From an uncultured Massilia sp. (GTDB taxonomy: Bacteria; Pseudomonadota; Gammaproteobacteria; Burkholderiales; Burkholderiaceae_D), in assembly GCF_913773735.1 (NCBI RefSeq), contig NZ_CAJYEB010000030.1:175341-239340 (forward strand): DNA of 64,000 nucleotides, written 5' to 3'. Positions 17,345-26,348 of the stretch are shown here, one piece after another; within the stretch, counting starts at the first letter, position 1, and each line of letters begins with the position of its first letter. The notes below the pieces were generated by a model. The model was not told the origin of the DNA and ran no database searches. It saw nothing but the letters and a program-made list of their open reading frames with translations. The position numbers and the translations under genes are program-made.

Positions 17345-18115
17345 ATGAACACGGCATGGATCGAACGATGGCGCGCGGCGCGGCGCCTGCGGACGTCGCG
17401 CCATGCGCGGCAGCTGGCGGCCCTGCCGCCGGGGCTGGAAGCGTACTGGCGCCGCAGCGCGCCGCAGGAATACCAGGGCATCCCGACGGATGCCTTTTTT
17501 TTCGTCCGCGCGGCCGAGGGCCTGATGGACTTCTTCGACGCGGTGCGCCGTAGCGGCAGGGCCTGCGCCCTGCCCTCGGATGCCGCGGACTCGGTCTGGC
17601 ACGCCTGGCTGCGCCACGATCCGGCCGGGCTGGCGCGCTTCTGCCAGGCCCACTTCGGCCGGCCGGTGCCGCACATCGAGCGCGAGGGTCTCGGGTCCGG
17701 CGCGCTGCTGCACACGCTGTCCGCCTGCCGCTCGCTCGACGGCGCGCGCCGCTCCAGGCAACACCTGCCGGCGCTGTTCCGGCTGGACGCGGCGCTGCGC
17801 ATGCCGCTGGGGCACGGCTACCGCCTGCACGGCGGCGAGATCGCCTATGCGCGGCTCGACCGCCAGGGCTACCGCACCGGCTGGCCGGCGCCCCATCCCG
17901 GACTGACGCTGCAGGCCCTGTACCTGGCCGGCGCGATCGACCGCACGCTGCTCGAAAGCCACCAGCGCCGCGCGCACAGGACGGATGGCGGCGACGGCGG
18001 CGCGTCCAGCGGTTGCGGTTCGTTCGCCGCGGCGGACGGCGGAAGCTGCAGCGATGGCGGCGGCGGCAGTTGCGGCTGCAGCTGCGGCGGCGGTTGCGGC
18101 GGGGGGGGAGACTAG
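17345..18115 (+). CDS. Glycine-rich-domain (DUF1399/GRDP-like) protein with Cys-Gly tail
   Basis: 256 residues with GGGGAGG before ATG. The middle has DSVWHAWLRHDPAGLARFCQ followed by AHFGRPVPH. This resembles the W-H-x(n)-Y-x(3)-C-x(n)-FG-x(3)-PH pattern of DUF1399 glycine-rich-domain proteins; the assignment is from that pattern only. The last 35 residues are almost entirely Gly, Ser and Cys, with seven or more cysteines in CGCSCGGGCGGGGD-like spacing. Similar tails end TIGR04222-type proteins. No signal peptide is evident. The function is unknown. Confidence 0.7.
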   Translation: MNTAWIERWRAARRLRTSRHARQLAALPPGLEAYWRRSAPQEYQGIPTDAFFFVRAAEGLMDFFDAVRRSGRACALPSDAADSVWHAWLRHDPAGLARFCQAHFGRPVPHIEREGLGSGALLHTLSACRSLDGARRSRQHLPALFRLDAALRMPLGHGYRLHGGEIAYARLDRQGYRTGWPAPHPGLTLQALYLAGAIDRTLLESHQRRAHRTDGGDGGASSGCGSFAAADGGSCSDGGGGSCGCSCGGGCGGGGD

Positions 18116-18148
18116 CGGCGATCCAACGCGGGCCGCCGGCAGCAGGAC

Positions 18149-18232
18149 GTCGCCCCGGCGCAGGCCGGGGCCTAATTCGCACGCAGCGCGACGGCGCGTG
18201 AACACTTGGCCCCCGGCCTGCGCCGGGGCGAC
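18149..18232. repeat. Long-armed intergenic inverted repeat, family 1, copy B
   Basis: Arms GTCGCCCCGGCGCAGGCCGG and CCGGCCTGCGCCGGGGCGAC are exact complements around a 44-nt centre. It lies between the convergent ends of the Gly-rich protein gene and the acetyltransferase gene, as a terminator would. Confidence 0.82.
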
Positions 18233-18240
18233 GGTATTGC

Positions 18241-18882
18241 TCAGCGCATGATGTCGTCCAGCTCCCGCGCCACCTGCAGCGCCAGCAGGTGGATGTGGTA
18301 ACCGTCGACGAAGCCGTGGTGCGCCTGCACCGAGAACGGCAGCTGCACGCGGCCGCCGGGCGCGTCGCGCATGCGTCCCCAGGCCAGCGACGGGATGTCG
18401 GGCGTGGCCAGGGACGCCGTCGGGTGCTGGATCGCGGTGAAGTCCAGCCACGGCATGCAGGTCACGAACACCTGCTCCTTGGCCCGGCGCGGCGACAGCG
18501 TGCGGTATTTCTGGTTCAGTTCCACCATGGCGGCCGCCTCGTCGCGCGCCGCCCGGCCGCGCGCGACGAATTCGCGCAGGTCGTCGGTCCAGTCGAACAT
18601 GGCGAAATTCAGGTCGCCGTGCGCGTTCAGCACCGTGAAGGACGGCACCAGGGCGTCGATACGGATCACCTCTCCCTCGAACACGCGGTAGCGGAAGTTC
18701 TCGACCTGCAGTACGGCGCGCAGCACCGCGCACAGCATCACGTGGAAGGGCGCCAGTCCCTGCGCCTTACACCAGGGCCGGAATTCCGGCAGGTCCATCG
18801 TGAAGCACAGGTTGACCGCGGGGCTGTCCATGCGGTCGAAAAGGTCGAAGCGGTCGCGCCGCCGTTCGAAGTTCTGCATCAT
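18241..18882 (-). CDS. Chloramphenicol acetyltransferase-fold O-acetyltransferase
   Basis: 213 residues, close to the 210-220 of CAT enzymes. It begins with the family's F-x-R-R-D-R-F-D-LF segment. Near the C-terminus is HHGFVDGYH (H189 probable catalytic base, D193 structural), equivalent to CAT's HHAVCDGFH. AGGAGA lies 6 nt before the ATG at 18882. It would transfer acetyl from acetyl-CoA to a hydroxyl. Whether chloramphenicol is a substrate is not clear, since many chromosomal homologues are catB/A-like proteins of unknown target. Confidence 0.87.
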   Translation of the reverse strand: MMQNFERRRDRFDLFDRMDSPAVNLCFTMDLPEFRPWCKAQGLAPFHVMLCAVLRAVLQVENFRYRVFEGEVIRIDALVPSFTVLNAHGDLNFAMFDWTDDLREFVARGRAARDEAAAMVELNQKYRTLSPRRAKEQVFVTCMPWLDFTAIQHPTASLATPDIPSLAWGRMRDAPGGRVQLPFSVQAHHGFVDGYHIHLLALQVARELDDIMR

Positions 18883-18989
18883 GCGCTGTCTCCTGGAAGG
18901 GGCGATATTGTCGCACGGCCGGGCATCTTGCCGCCGGCGCGCATCCGTGCGAGCATGGCTGTCCCATCGACGACAAGGCTCCACCCTCC

Positions 18990-19496
18990 ATGCTGATCCG
19001 CCCGACCGAGGAAGACGACTGGCAGACGCTCAAGACCATCCGCCTGGCCGCCCTGCGGGATGCGCCGACCGCGTTCGGCGTCAGCTACCAAAGCGCGGCC
19101 GCCGATAGCGACGCGCGCTGGAAGCAGCGCGCCGCGTCATCGAGCCTGCCCGAATTCTGGCTCGCCTTCGACGGCGCCGAACCGGTGGGGCTGGCCGGCG
19201 GCGGCGTCGACCAGGCGGGGCGCTACCACCTGATCGCGATGTGGGTGGCGCCGGCGGCGCGCGGCTCGGACGCGGCGCGGCGCCTCGTCGATGCCGTCAA
19301 GGCGCGCGCCGTCGCGCGCGGCCATGCGCGCGTGGTGCTGGACGTCGCACCGGAAAACGGCCGCGCGGCCGGCTTCTACCGGCGCGAGGGCTTCGTCTTC
19401 CTCGACGAACGGGAACCGCTGGCGAGCCATCCGCACATCAGCGTGCAGCGCATGGCATGGCTCGCGGTCCAGCCTGCGGCTCAGGCGTCGAGGTAG
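18990..19496 (+). CDS. GNAT-family N-acetyltransferase
   Basis: 168 residues starting LIRPTEEDDWQTLKTIRLAALRDAPTAF-like, typical of GNATs. Motif A is IAMWVAPAARGSDAARRLVD (the R-G-x-G loop is altered to RGSDAA), followed by RVVLDVAPENGRAAGFYRREGF. The acceptor is unknown. Its last 16 bases overlap the convergent hydrolase gene. Confidence 0.9.
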   Translation: MLIRPTEEDDWQTLKTIRLAALRDAPTAFGVSYQSAAADSDARWKQRAASSSLPEFWLAFDGAEPVGLAGGGVDQAGRYHLIAMWVAPAARGSDAARRLVDAVKARAVARGHARVVLDVAPENGRAAGFYRREGFVFLDEREPLASHPHISVQRMAWLAVQPAAQASR

Positions 19497-20242
19497 CGCG
19501 CGCTCCAGGCGGCGATGATGCCGGCGACGTAGGCGCCGTCCTCGCGGCCCGTGACCAGGTGGTCGATGCCGTCCAGCGAGACGAAGCTCTTCGGATGCTG
19601 CGCCAGTTCGAAGATGCGGGTGGCGTTGTCCATGCTCACCGTGTCGTCCTGCGGCGCATGCATGACCAGCAGCGCGCGTCCCAGGCTGGCGATGCGCTCG
19701 TGCATGCGGTGCCGCGTCGCGTCGTCGACGAAGTGCTGGCGGATGTTGAAGTTGCGGCCGGCCAGGCGCACGCGCGCCTCGCCCTGCGTGGCGATGGTGT
19801 CGAGGTGCTCGGACAGCAGGCTGTTCACGACGTAGTGCGGATCGCTGGGCGCGGCGATCGTCGCCACCGCCTTCGCCTCGGGCACGCGGTGCGCGGCCGC
19901 CAGCACCGCGGCGCCGCCCAGGCTGTGGCCGACCAGCAGCCTGGGCGCCGCGAACCGGGCGCGCAGGAAGTCGGCCGCCGTGACCAGGTCGTCCACGTTG
20001 GACGAGAAATTGGTGTCGGCAAAATCGCCGGCGCTGGCCCCCAGGCCGGCGAAGTCGAAGCGCAGCGTGGCCACGCCGAGGGCGGCCAGGCCCTGCGAGA
20101 TGCGGGTCGCGGCCAGCACGTCCTTGCTGCAGGTAAAACAGTGGGCGAAGATGCCGTAGGCGCGCGGCGTGCCGTCCGGCGCGTCCAGCTTGGCGGAAAT
20201 CTTGCCGTGCGGGCCTTCGAAGTCGATGCGTTTGGTGAGCAT
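19481..20242 (-). CDS. Alpha/beta hydrolase (OsmC-partner type)
   Basis: 253 residues. The oxyanion region is FAHCFTCSKDVLAATRIS, the nucleophile elbow is GHSLGG, and the late motifs MHAPQDDTVSMDNA and DGIDHL supply the Asp and His. This subfamily in proteobacteria is often fused to a C-terminal OsmC domain or next to an osmC gene; here it stands alone. Serine hydrolase activity is likely, the substrate unknown. It overlaps the convergent GNAT gene. Confidence 0.9.
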   Translation of the reverse strand: MLTKRIDFEGPHGKISAKLDAPDGTPRAYGIFAHCFTCSKDVLAATRISQGLAALGVATLRFDFAGLGASAGDFADTNFSSNVDDLVTAADFLRARFAAPRLLVGHSLGGAAVLAAAHRVPEAKAVATIAAPSDPHYVVNSLLSEHLDTIATQGEARVRLAGRNFNIRQHFVDDATRHRMHERIASLGRALLVMHAPQDDTVSMDNATRIFELAQHPKSFVSLDGIDHLVTGREDGAYVAGIIAAWSARYLDA

Positions 20243-20367
20243 GGTGGTTCTGGTGCGGATGCGATGTCCGCTATGCTACCGCACGGGCGCTGGCCCTGCT
20301 TTCGGCCGATGCGCTGCGGCGCCAGGCACGCTAGCATGCAGCGACCAAGGAAACCAGGAGCGCCGCC

Positions 20368-21009
20368 ATGACCGATACCGTCCATCCCTCCGTTCCCGCC
20401 CGCCTGCCCATCGGCAGCGCCGGCGGCGTCGCGTTCGACGTCGTCGCCTGGGGGCCGGCCCAGGCCGACGTCGACCTGAGCGTGGCCTGCATGTTCGAAC
20501 GCGAGCTGGGCGACGCCGGCATGCGCGGCGGGCTGCTGGCGCTGGACCGGGCGCTCGGCGGCCAGCTCGGGCGCCTGCGGGCGGCGGGCGCGTTCCGCGC
20601 GCAGCCGCTGGAAACGCTGCTGGTGACGACGCCGCCCCCGGGGCTGGCGCCGCGCGCGGTGCTGGTGATCGGCATGGGCGACCCCGGCGCGCTGGACGGC
20701 GAACTGCTGCGCCGCGCCACCCGCGTCGCGCTGCGCGAGGCGGTGCGCTTCGGCGCCGGGTCGATGGCATTCGCGCCCAGCGTGCTCGACGCCGGCCACA
20801 CGGACAACGCCGCGCTCGACATGCAGGTGGTCATGCTCGACGGAATGCTGGGCGCCCTGCGCGCCGAGCACATGCTGGCCGAGGCCGGCCTAGCGGGCGC
20901 GCCGGCGCTGCGCCAGTGCAGCTTCGACGTCGGGGCGCCGCGCCTGCAGGCCGCCGGCCAGGCGTTCGCGCGGGCCTTCGCTCACTTGTCCGGAAATTAT
21001 TTCGCGTAG
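20368..21009 (+). CDS. Isolated leucyl-aminopeptidase (M17) N-terminal-domain protein
   Basis: 213 residues with CAGGAG before ATG. The sequence has the alternating strands and helices of the M17 N-terminal macrodomain-like module: DLSVACMFERELG, LLALDRALGGQLGRLRAAG, ETLLVTTPPPGLAPRAVLVIGMGDPG and ATRVALREAVRFGAGS. No metal-binding catalytic domain follows; the frame stops at a TAG that belongs to a palindromic repeat starting at 21006. It is either a domain-only family member or a C-terminally truncated aminopeptidase. Confidence 0.72.
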   Translation: MTDTVHPSVPARLPIGSAGGVAFDVVAWGPAQADVDLSVACMFERELGDAGMRGGLLALDRALGGQLGRLRAAGAFRAQPLETLLVTTPPPGLAPRAVLVIGMGDPGALDGELLRRATRVALREAVRFGAGSMAFAPSVLDAGHTDNAALDMQVVMLDGMLGALRAEHMLAEAGLAGAPALRQCSFDVGAPRLQAAGQAFARAFAHLSGNYFA

Positions 21010-21068
21010 GGTGGGCACCCCGTGCCCACCAGCATGAACGAAGCGCAAACGTGCCCACCCTGCGCACC
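21006..21068. repeat. Short palindrome of family 2 (GGTGGGCAC stem) plus half copy
   Basis: GTAGGGTG at 21006 leads into GGTGGGCAC (21010-21018), a CCC loop and GTGCCCACC (21022-21030). A further half-site GTGCCCACCCTGCGCACC follows at about 21051. The stem is the same as at 10565-10589, and the flank is the same as at 14478, 61150 and 63865. Confidence 0.75.
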
Positions 21069-21092
21069 ATTGCCGGGCGCCGTCAGCCGCCG

Positions 21093-21455
21093 TCAGCCGC
21101 CGGCACGCCTGGGCCGATGCCCCTGCTTGTCGAGCACCTGCATGACCAGCTCGCAATGGTCGCCCTGGATCTCGATCACGCCATCCTTGACGGTGCCGCC
21201 GGAACCGCATGCGGTGCGCAGCTGCTTGCCCAGCAAGGCCAGCGCGACGGGATCGAGCGCGACGCCCTTGACGAGCGTGACCGTCTTGCCGCCCCGGCCC
21301 TTGCTCTGGCGCGAGACGCGCACGACGCCATCGCCGACGACGGCCGCGCCGGCATTCGCCTTGCACGTGCAGCCGGCGACGGGCTGGCGGCAATCGGGAC
21401 ACATGCGTCCGCCGTCGGTGGAGTAGACGAGGCCGCCGCTTGAACTGCGCTTCAT
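21093..21455 (-). CDS. yciH: Sui1/eIF1-like translation initiation factor (YciH family)
   Basis: 120 residues. The N-terminus has a zinc-ribbon-like MCPDCRQPVAGCTC. The Sui1 core has VVRVSRQSKGRGGKTVTLVKG, then LRTACGSGGTVKDGVIEIQGDH and the C-terminal VLDKQGHRPRRAGG. YciH is a bacterial homologue of eIF1 that influences initiation fidelity. It lies 94 nt downstream of imuB on the same strand. The last codons coincide with a tandem 10-bp duplication (CGTCAGCCGC). Confidence 0.93.
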   Translation of the reverse strand: MKRSSSGGLVYSTDGGRMCPDCRQPVAGCTCKANAGAAVVGDGVVRVSRQSKGRGGKTVTLVKGVALDPVALALLGKQLRTACGSGGTVKDGVIEIQGDHCELVMQVLDKQGHRPRRAGG

Positions 21456-21549
21456 GGTTGCTCTGGATCGGTGAAGTGGAAAACGCCAGTGTAGCAGCCC
21501 GCGGGCGGGCGTTCGCGGCCGGACGCGGACGCCAACGCGCCCGCCCGCC

Positions 21550-23025
21550 TCATCCGAACAACCCATGCAGGAACCAGCGCGGCTCCCCTTCCTCCACGCC
21601 CAGGCGTTCCCGGTACACCCAGTACAGCGTATGGTCCTGCCCTTCCGCGATGAAGTAGTCGCGCGTTTCGGGACCGTTCCACCAGCCGGCCTCGATGCGC
21701 TCGGGCGCCGACGCCATGCGCAGCGGCGAGCCGTAGAACGGCCGGTGGTCGCGCACCAGCAGCGCGATCGGCTTGGCCAGCAGCCAGGTCGGGCGCGGCA
21801 GGCTCGCCATGTCGGGCGGCATGCCGGCGTGGCGCGCGGCCGCGCGCAACGTGTCCTGCAGCGGCACCCAGGCATTGGCCTGCTCGGGACGGTAGTCGGC
21901 GTTCGGCAGCGGCTGCAGCACGTTGTCGGGGCCGAGGCGCGCCGCCAGCAGTTCGAGCATGCGCATGCGGTCGTCCTCGGTGCCGCCCGGCTCGGGGAAC
22001 AGCGAGGCGTTCGGCGGCGCCATCGGCTGCGTCTGCAGGACGTCGAGCGCCAGGCCGATCGCGGGCGCCTCCAGGACCAACTTGCCCAGGCGCTCCTTGA
22101 GCAGGCGTACCAGGTGCTCGTCGCGCCAGGTGGGTTCGGCCAGCGCCACCTCGATGCTGGTGGGCGGGCGCGCCACCCGGCCGCGCTCGTGCTCCAGCCG
22201 GAGCGTGATGCGCTCGACGGCGAGCTGGCGCGCGCACAGCCAGCCCGTCAGCTGCAGCAGCAGGCGCTTGCAGCCTTCCAGCAACAGGTCGGCGTGCTCG
22301 ATGCGGTCGAACAGTTCCAGGCGCGCATGGAAGGTCTCGGGCGGGACGATCCATGCGTGCAGCTCGGGGACCAGGCCATAGGCGGCGTCGACGAGGTCGA
22401 GCAGTTCGCGCCCGCAGCGCCGCTGCAGCCCCGGGCGCGGCAGCCGGCGCAATTGCCCCAGCGTGGCGCAGCCGATGCCGTCGAACCAGGCGTCGAACGG
22501 GCGCGCCGGCGGCGCCAGCGTCAACGGCAGGCCGTCGAGCCGGCGCAGCAGCGACGGCATGCCCAGCGCGCGTCCGGCGCCGGCGCGCGCCAGCAGCCAG
22601 GCGCCGCGCGCGGTGGGCGCGCAGGCCAGCGCGGCGGAAAAGCCGAGCGCGCGCACGTCGGCGCGCACGCGCCGGCACAGGGCGCGCACGCCGCCGAACA
22701 GGCGCAGGCTGGCGCCGACGTCCATCAGGAGGGTGGCTTCCTCGGCCTCGGCCACCAGCGGCGTGTACTGCAGCAGCGCCAGCGCCACCGCGCCCAGCGC
22801 ATCGGCTTCCAGCGGCGGCGCGCGCTCGTGCACCTGCGCATCGGGCAACAGCATCAGCACGCCGCCACGGCGCATGCCGGGCTTGATGCCGGCCGCGTGC
22901 GCGACGCCGGACGCCGCCAGCACGCGCTCGTGCTCGAGCACGACCCGGCCGGGGTCAGTGGACCAGCTCGGTGCGAAGACCTCGAGCGGCAACCGGGGCA
23001 GGTGCAGGCCGATCCAGAGTCGCAT
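21550..23025 (-). CDS. imuB: ImuB, catalytically inactive Y-family polymerase-like protein
   Basis: 491 residues. MRLWIGLHLPRLPLEVFAP is the typical ImuB start, and the body follows the DinB/UmuC domain order with a C-terminal extension ending RWFLHGLFG. ImuB proteins lack the polymerase's acidic active-site residues and act as a beta-clamp-binding hub for ImuA and DnaE2 in SOS mutagenesis. Its start lies within imuA (71-nt overlap). No dnaE2 follows; the next gene is yciH. Confidence 0.92.
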   Translation of the reverse strand: MRLWIGLHLPRLPLEVFAPSWSTDPGRVVLEHERVLAASGVAHAAGIKPGMRRGGVLMLLPDAQVHERAPPLEADALGAVALALLQYTPLVAEAEEATLLMDVGASLRLFGGVRALCRRVRADVRALGFSAALACAPTARGAWLLARAGAGRALGMPSLLRRLDGLPLTLAPPARPFDAWFDGIGCATLGQLRRLPRPGLQRRCGRELLDLVDAAYGLVPELHAWIVPPETFHARLELFDRIEHADLLLEGCKRLLLQLTGWLCARQLAVERITLRLEHERGRVARPPTSIEVALAEPTWRDEHLVRLLKERLGKLVLEAPAIGLALDVLQTQPMAPPNASLFPEPGGTEDDRMRMLELLAARLGPDNVLQPLPNADYRPEQANAWVPLQDTLRAAARHAGMPPDMASLPRPTWLLAKPIALLVRDHRPFYGSPLRMASAPERIEAGWWNGPETRDYFIAEGQDHTLYWVYRERLGVEEGEPRWFLHGLFG

Positions 23026-23698
23026 GGCGTTGGATGGAATAAGGATGGATGGGGAGCGGCAGGTCGAGCGGCAGGAACAGCGGCGCATCGCGCTGCGGCC
23101 CGCGGCGCTTGACGACCTCGACCTCGATGCCACCCGCCCGCGGACGCAGGGCGAGGCGCAGCGGCGCCGGCGACGCATCCTGGGCGACGGCCAGCGGCCG
23201 CATCATGAAGAACAGCGTGTCGCCGCCCTGCGCGGCCAGGTGCAGGCGGCGCAGGCTCTCGCCGCGCAGATGGCCCTGGCGCGCGTGCCCCGGCCAGAAC
23301 AGCAGCGCGCCGCAACTGCCGCTGCGCAGCACCTGCTCGGCCGCCCACAGCGCGTCGGCGTCGCGGCCGGCGCGCAGCCAGATCAGCTGTGCCGGCGCCA
23401 CGCCCAGCGCGGCCAGCGCCAGGGCCTGCGGCGGATGCGGCGGCTGCAGCAGCACGATGCGGCGCGCGGCGACCTGCGCCAGCGCGGGCCGCAGCAGCCG
23501 CATCTCGCCGATGCCGGGCTGCTGCAGCAGCAGGTCGACCAGCGTGCCGGTCGGCCAGCCGCCGCCCGGAAGCTGGGCCGACAGGGTCGGGTGGCCGGTA
23601 TCGATGCAGCGCGTGCCCGCTCGCGCCAGTTGCGAGGCAAGCCACAGCGATGGATGCAGGGATTCCGGCGCCGCAGATGTGGAATCTGAGCAATTCAT
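22955..23698 (-). CDS. imuA: ImuA, SOS translesion-synthesis accessory protein
   Basis: 247 residues. The RecA-like fold includes LSAQLPGGGWPTGTLVDLLLQ, the equivalent of a Walker A-type loop, then LLRPALAQVAARRIVLLQPP and QAQLI-like repeats of the SulA/ImuA family. It acts with ImuB and DnaE2 in damage-induced mutagenesis. Expression is from a promoter overlapped by a LexA box 17 nt upstream. The long overlap with imuB implies coupled translation. Confidence 0.9.
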   Translation of the reverse strand: MNCSDSTSAAPESLHPSLWLASQLARAGTRCIDTGHPTLSAQLPGGGWPTGTLVDLLLQQPGIGEMRLLRPALAQVAARRIVLLQPPHPPQALALAALGVAPAQLIWLRAGRDADALWAAEQVLRSGSCGALLFWPGHARQGHLRGESLRRLHLAAQGGDTLFFMMRPLAVAQDASPAPLRLALRPRAGGIEVEVVKRRGPQRDAPLFLPLDLPLPIHPYSIQRHATLDRPAPAPVAARGLRTELVH

Positions 23699-23714
23699 GG
23701 GTGATGCGTAAGAA

Positions 23715-23757
23715 TACTGTATAAACGTACAGTACTCGTCTCATCAGGTTTTGGCAA
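23715..23757 (-). promoter_or_regulatory. LexA box and promoter of imuA-imuB
   Basis: TACTGT and ACAGTA (23715-23734) form a CTG-N10-CAG LexA box. On the minus strand a promoter reads TTGCCA (23757-23752), a 17-nt spacer, and TACTGT (23734-23729). The -10 element is thus inside the LexA box, giving simple SOS repression. Confidence 0.85.
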
Positions 23758-23804
23758 GGTTTATCTTTTGGAATGTCGCGCCGCAACCTGCCCCCGGCAG
23801 CCGC

Positions 23805-24521
23805 TCACAGCCTGGCGATCTGGCGGTCGATGGCCTTCTGCGCGCGCTCGTTGCGCTCGCTGTAGCGGTCGGTCAGGTAGTCGGTGCGACCGCGCATCAG
23901 CAGCGTGATCTTGAACAGCTCTTCCATGACGTCGACCATGCGGTCGTAGTAGGCCGACGGCCGCATGCGGCCCTCGTCGTCGAACTCCTTGTAGGCCATC
24001 GGCACCGAGGACTGGTTCGGGATCGTGAACATGCGCATCCAGCGCCCCAGCAGGCGCAGCGTGTTGACCACGTTGAACGACTGCGATCCGCCGCACACCT
24101 GCATGACGGCCAGCGTGCGGCCCTGGCTCGGGCGCACCGCGCCCTGCTCCAGCGGGATCCAGTCGATCTGGTTCTTCATCACGGCCGTCACGGCGCCGTG
24201 GCGCTCCGGGCTGCACCAGACCTGGCCCTCCGACCACAGGCACAGTGCGCGCAGCTCGGCCACCTTCGGATCGGTCTCCGGCACGCTGCCGACCATCGGC
24301 AGTCCGGTCGGGTCGAAGATCCTCACGTCGGCGCCGAAATGCGCCAGCACGCGCGCCGCCTCCTCCGTCAGGAAGCGGCTGAACGAGCGCTCGCGCAGCG
24401 AGCCGTACAGCATCAGGATGCGCGGCGGATGGTCGAAGCGGCCGGCGGGGGCCAGCTTGTCCTCGGTGGGCAGGTCCAGCAGGGCCGGATCGATGTTCGG
24501 CAGGTTGGCGATCTTGTCCAT
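23805..24521 (-). CDS. arsH: ArsH, NADPH-dependent FMN reductase / organoarsenical oxidase
   Basis: 238 residues. The flavodoxin-like core has [21 protein letters not shown] as the FMN phosphate loop, [22 protein letters not shown] and [11 protein letters not shown]. The N-terminus and the C-terminal [20 protein letters not shown] are characteristic of ArsH. ArsH oxidises trivalent methyl and aromatic arsenicals. It is the last gene of the ars operon, 33 nt after arsB. Confidence 0.95.
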   Translation of the reverse strand: MDKIANLPNIDPALLDLPTEDKLAPAGRFDHPPRILMLYGSLRERSFSRFLTEEAARVLAHFGADVRIFDPTGLPMVGSVPETDPKVAELRALCLWSEGQVWCSPERHGAVTAVMKNQIDWIPLEQGAVRPSQGRTLAVMQVCGGSQSFNVVNTLRLLGRWMRMFTIPNQSSVPMAYKEFDDEGRMRPSAYYDRMVDVMEELFKITLLMRGRTDYLTDRYSERNERAQKAIDRQIARL

Positions 24522-24554
24522 GGTCGGTGTCGTCGGTGTCGTCGGGATGAGAGG

Positions 24555-25835
24555 TCAGGAAAGGCGCAGCGCCAGGGCGCACAGCGTCACGAACAGGATC
24601 GGCAGCGTCAGCACGATCCCCACGCGGCAGTAGTCGGCCCAGGAAATCCGGATCTGGCGGCGCGCCAGGACGTGCAGCCAGAGCAGCGTCGCCAGGCTGC
24701 CGATCGGCGTGATCTTGGGACCGAGGTCGCTGCCGATCACGTTCGCGTACACCATCGCCTCGCGCACGGCGCCCGTGGCCCCGGTGGCGTCGATCGACAG
24801 CGCGCCCACCAGCACGGCCGGCATATTGTTCATCGCCGACGACAGCAGGGCGGCGGCGAAGCCGGTGCCGAGCGCCGCGCCCCAGACGCCGTGGCGCGCG
24901 CTGGCGGCCAGCAGGGCGGCCAGGAAGTCGGTCAGCCCGGCATTGCGCAGGCCGTACACCACCAGGTACATGCCGAGCGAAAACGCCACCACCTGCCAGG
25001 GCGCGCCGCGCAGCACCGCGCGCGTGGAGATCGCGTGGCCGCGCGCCGCCACGGCCAGCAGCGCGACGGCGCCGGCCGCCGCGACGGCGCTGACCGGGAT
25101 GCCGATCCGTTCGAGCCAGAAGAAGCCGGCCAGCAGCGCCAGCAGCACCCACCAGCCGGCCACGAAGGTCGCGCGGTCGCGGATGGCGGCCTGCGGCGGC
25201 TTGAGCATGGCGAGGTCGTAGGTGGCCGGGATGTCGCGCCGGAAGAAGACCAGCAGCGCGCCCAGCGTCGCCAGCACCGCGACGGCGTTCACCGGCACCA
25301 TCACGGCCGCGTAGCGCGCGAACCCGATGCCGAAGTAGTCGGCCGACACGATGTTGACCAGGTTCGACACGACCAGCGGCAGGCTGGCCGTGTCGGCGAT
25401 GAAGCCGGCCGCCATCACGTAGGCCAGGACCGCCCGCGGCGGCAGGCGCAGCGCCGCCAGCATGGCGATCACGATCGGCGTGAGGATCAGCGCGGCGCCG
25501 TCGTTCGCGAACACGGCGGCGACGGCCGCGCCGAGCAGGACCAGCAGGACGAACAGGCGGCGTCCGGAGCCGCGCCCCCAGCGCGCCACGTGCAGGGCGG
25601 CCCATTCGAAGAAGCCGGCCTGGTCGAGCAGCAGGCTGATGACGATCACGGCGACGAAGGCGCCGGTGGCGTTCCAGACGATGTGCCAGACGGCCGGGAT
25701 GTCGTCCACGTGGATGACGCCGGCGCACAGCGCGACGACGGCGCCCGCCGCGGCGCTCCAGCCGATGCCCAGGCCGCGTGGCTGCCAGATGACGAGGACG
25801 AGGGTTCCCAGGAAGATGAGCGATGCGATCAGCAA
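24555..25835 (-). CDS. arsB: ArsB-type arsenite efflux transporter
   Basis: About 426 residues, near the 429 of E. coli ArsB. It starts with a TTG at 25835 preceded by AAGGA; no suitable ATG is nearby. There are about 12 transmembrane helices in the ion-transporter fold, with the family motif [17 protein letters not shown], then [18 protein letters not shown] and [14 protein letters not shown]. It exports arsenite and antimonite using proton motive force. It lies between arsC and arsH. Confidence 0.93.
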   Translation of the reverse strand: MLIASLIFLGTLVLVIWQPRGLGIGWSAAAGAVVALCAGVIHVDDIPAVWHIVWNATGAFVAVIVISLLLDQAGFFEWAALHVARWGRGSGRRLFVLLVLLGAAVAAVFANDGAALILTPIVIAMLAALRLPPRAVLAYVMAAGFIADTASLPLVVSNLVNIVSADYFGIGFARYAAVMVPVNAVAVLATLGALLVFFRRDIPATYDLAMLKPPQAAIRDRATFVAGWWVLLALLAGFFWLERIGIPVSAVAAAGAVALLAVAARGHAISTRAVLRGAPWQVVAFSLGMYLVVYGLRNAGLTDFLAALLAASARHGVWGAALGTGFAAALLSSAMNNMPAVLVGALSIDATGATGAVREAMVYANVIGSDLGPKITPIGSLATLLWLHVLARRQIRISWADYCRVGIVLTLPILFVTLCALALRLS

Positions 25836-25863
25836 GATATTCCTTCGCAGTGTGCCGGCGCGG

Positions 25864-26343
25864 CTACGGCAGGATGTGCCCGATGCGGTCGAGCTCCGCC
25901 TTGAACCGGGCGCGGTCGGCCGCCAGTTCGGCCAGCGGCAGGGCGAAGAAGGCCTCGATGCGCGCGCGCAGGATCGCGTAGGCCTGCTCGAACGCGGCCT
26001 CGATGTGCGCCTCGCTGCCCTGCACGTGGCTGGGATCCTCGACGCCCCAGTGGGCGCGCAGCACCGGCCCCAGGTAGGCCGGGCAGGTCTCGCCGGCGGC
26101 GCTCGCGCACACCGTGACGACGATGTCCGGCGCGGCCGGCAGCGCATCCCAGGACTTGCTGTAGTAGCCCACGGTCGGGATGCCCTTGCGCGCCAGCAGC
26201 GCCAGCGCGCGCTCGTTCAGGCGGCCGGTCGGCTGGCTGCCCGCGCTGTCGGCATGCCAGTGCGCCGGCGCCAGGTGGTTGAAGACCGCTTCGCAAATGA
26301 TCGAGCGGCAGGAATTGCCGGTGCAGAGGAACAGGACGTTCAT
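25864..26343 (-). CDS. arsC: ArsC arsenate reductase, low-molecular-weight phosphatase type
   Basis: 159 residues. [14 protein letters not shown] contains the CX5R loop (C7, R13). The downstream [17 protein letters not shown] and [19 protein letters not shown] are typical of arsenate reductases of the LMW-PTP fold, which use thioredoxin or mycothiol/glutaredoxin. It reduces arsenate to arsenite for ArsB. It is separated from arsN1 by 5 nt. Confidence 0.94.
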   Translation of the reverse strand: MNVLFLCTGNSCRSIICEAVFNHLAPAHWHADSAGSQPTGRLNERALALLARKGIPTVGYYSKSWDALPAAPDIVVTVCASAAGETCPAYLGPVLRAHWGVEDPSHVQGSEAHIEAAFEQAYAILRARIEAFFALPLAELAADRARFKAELDRIGHILP

Positions 26344-26348
26344 GGCGC

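Noticed and set aside
15203..18733. Very long minus-strand open frame across the M61 and Gly-rich genes
   Set aside because: Low-complexity composition; it crosses two well-supported genes, a repeat and part of a third. No start or ribosome site fits.
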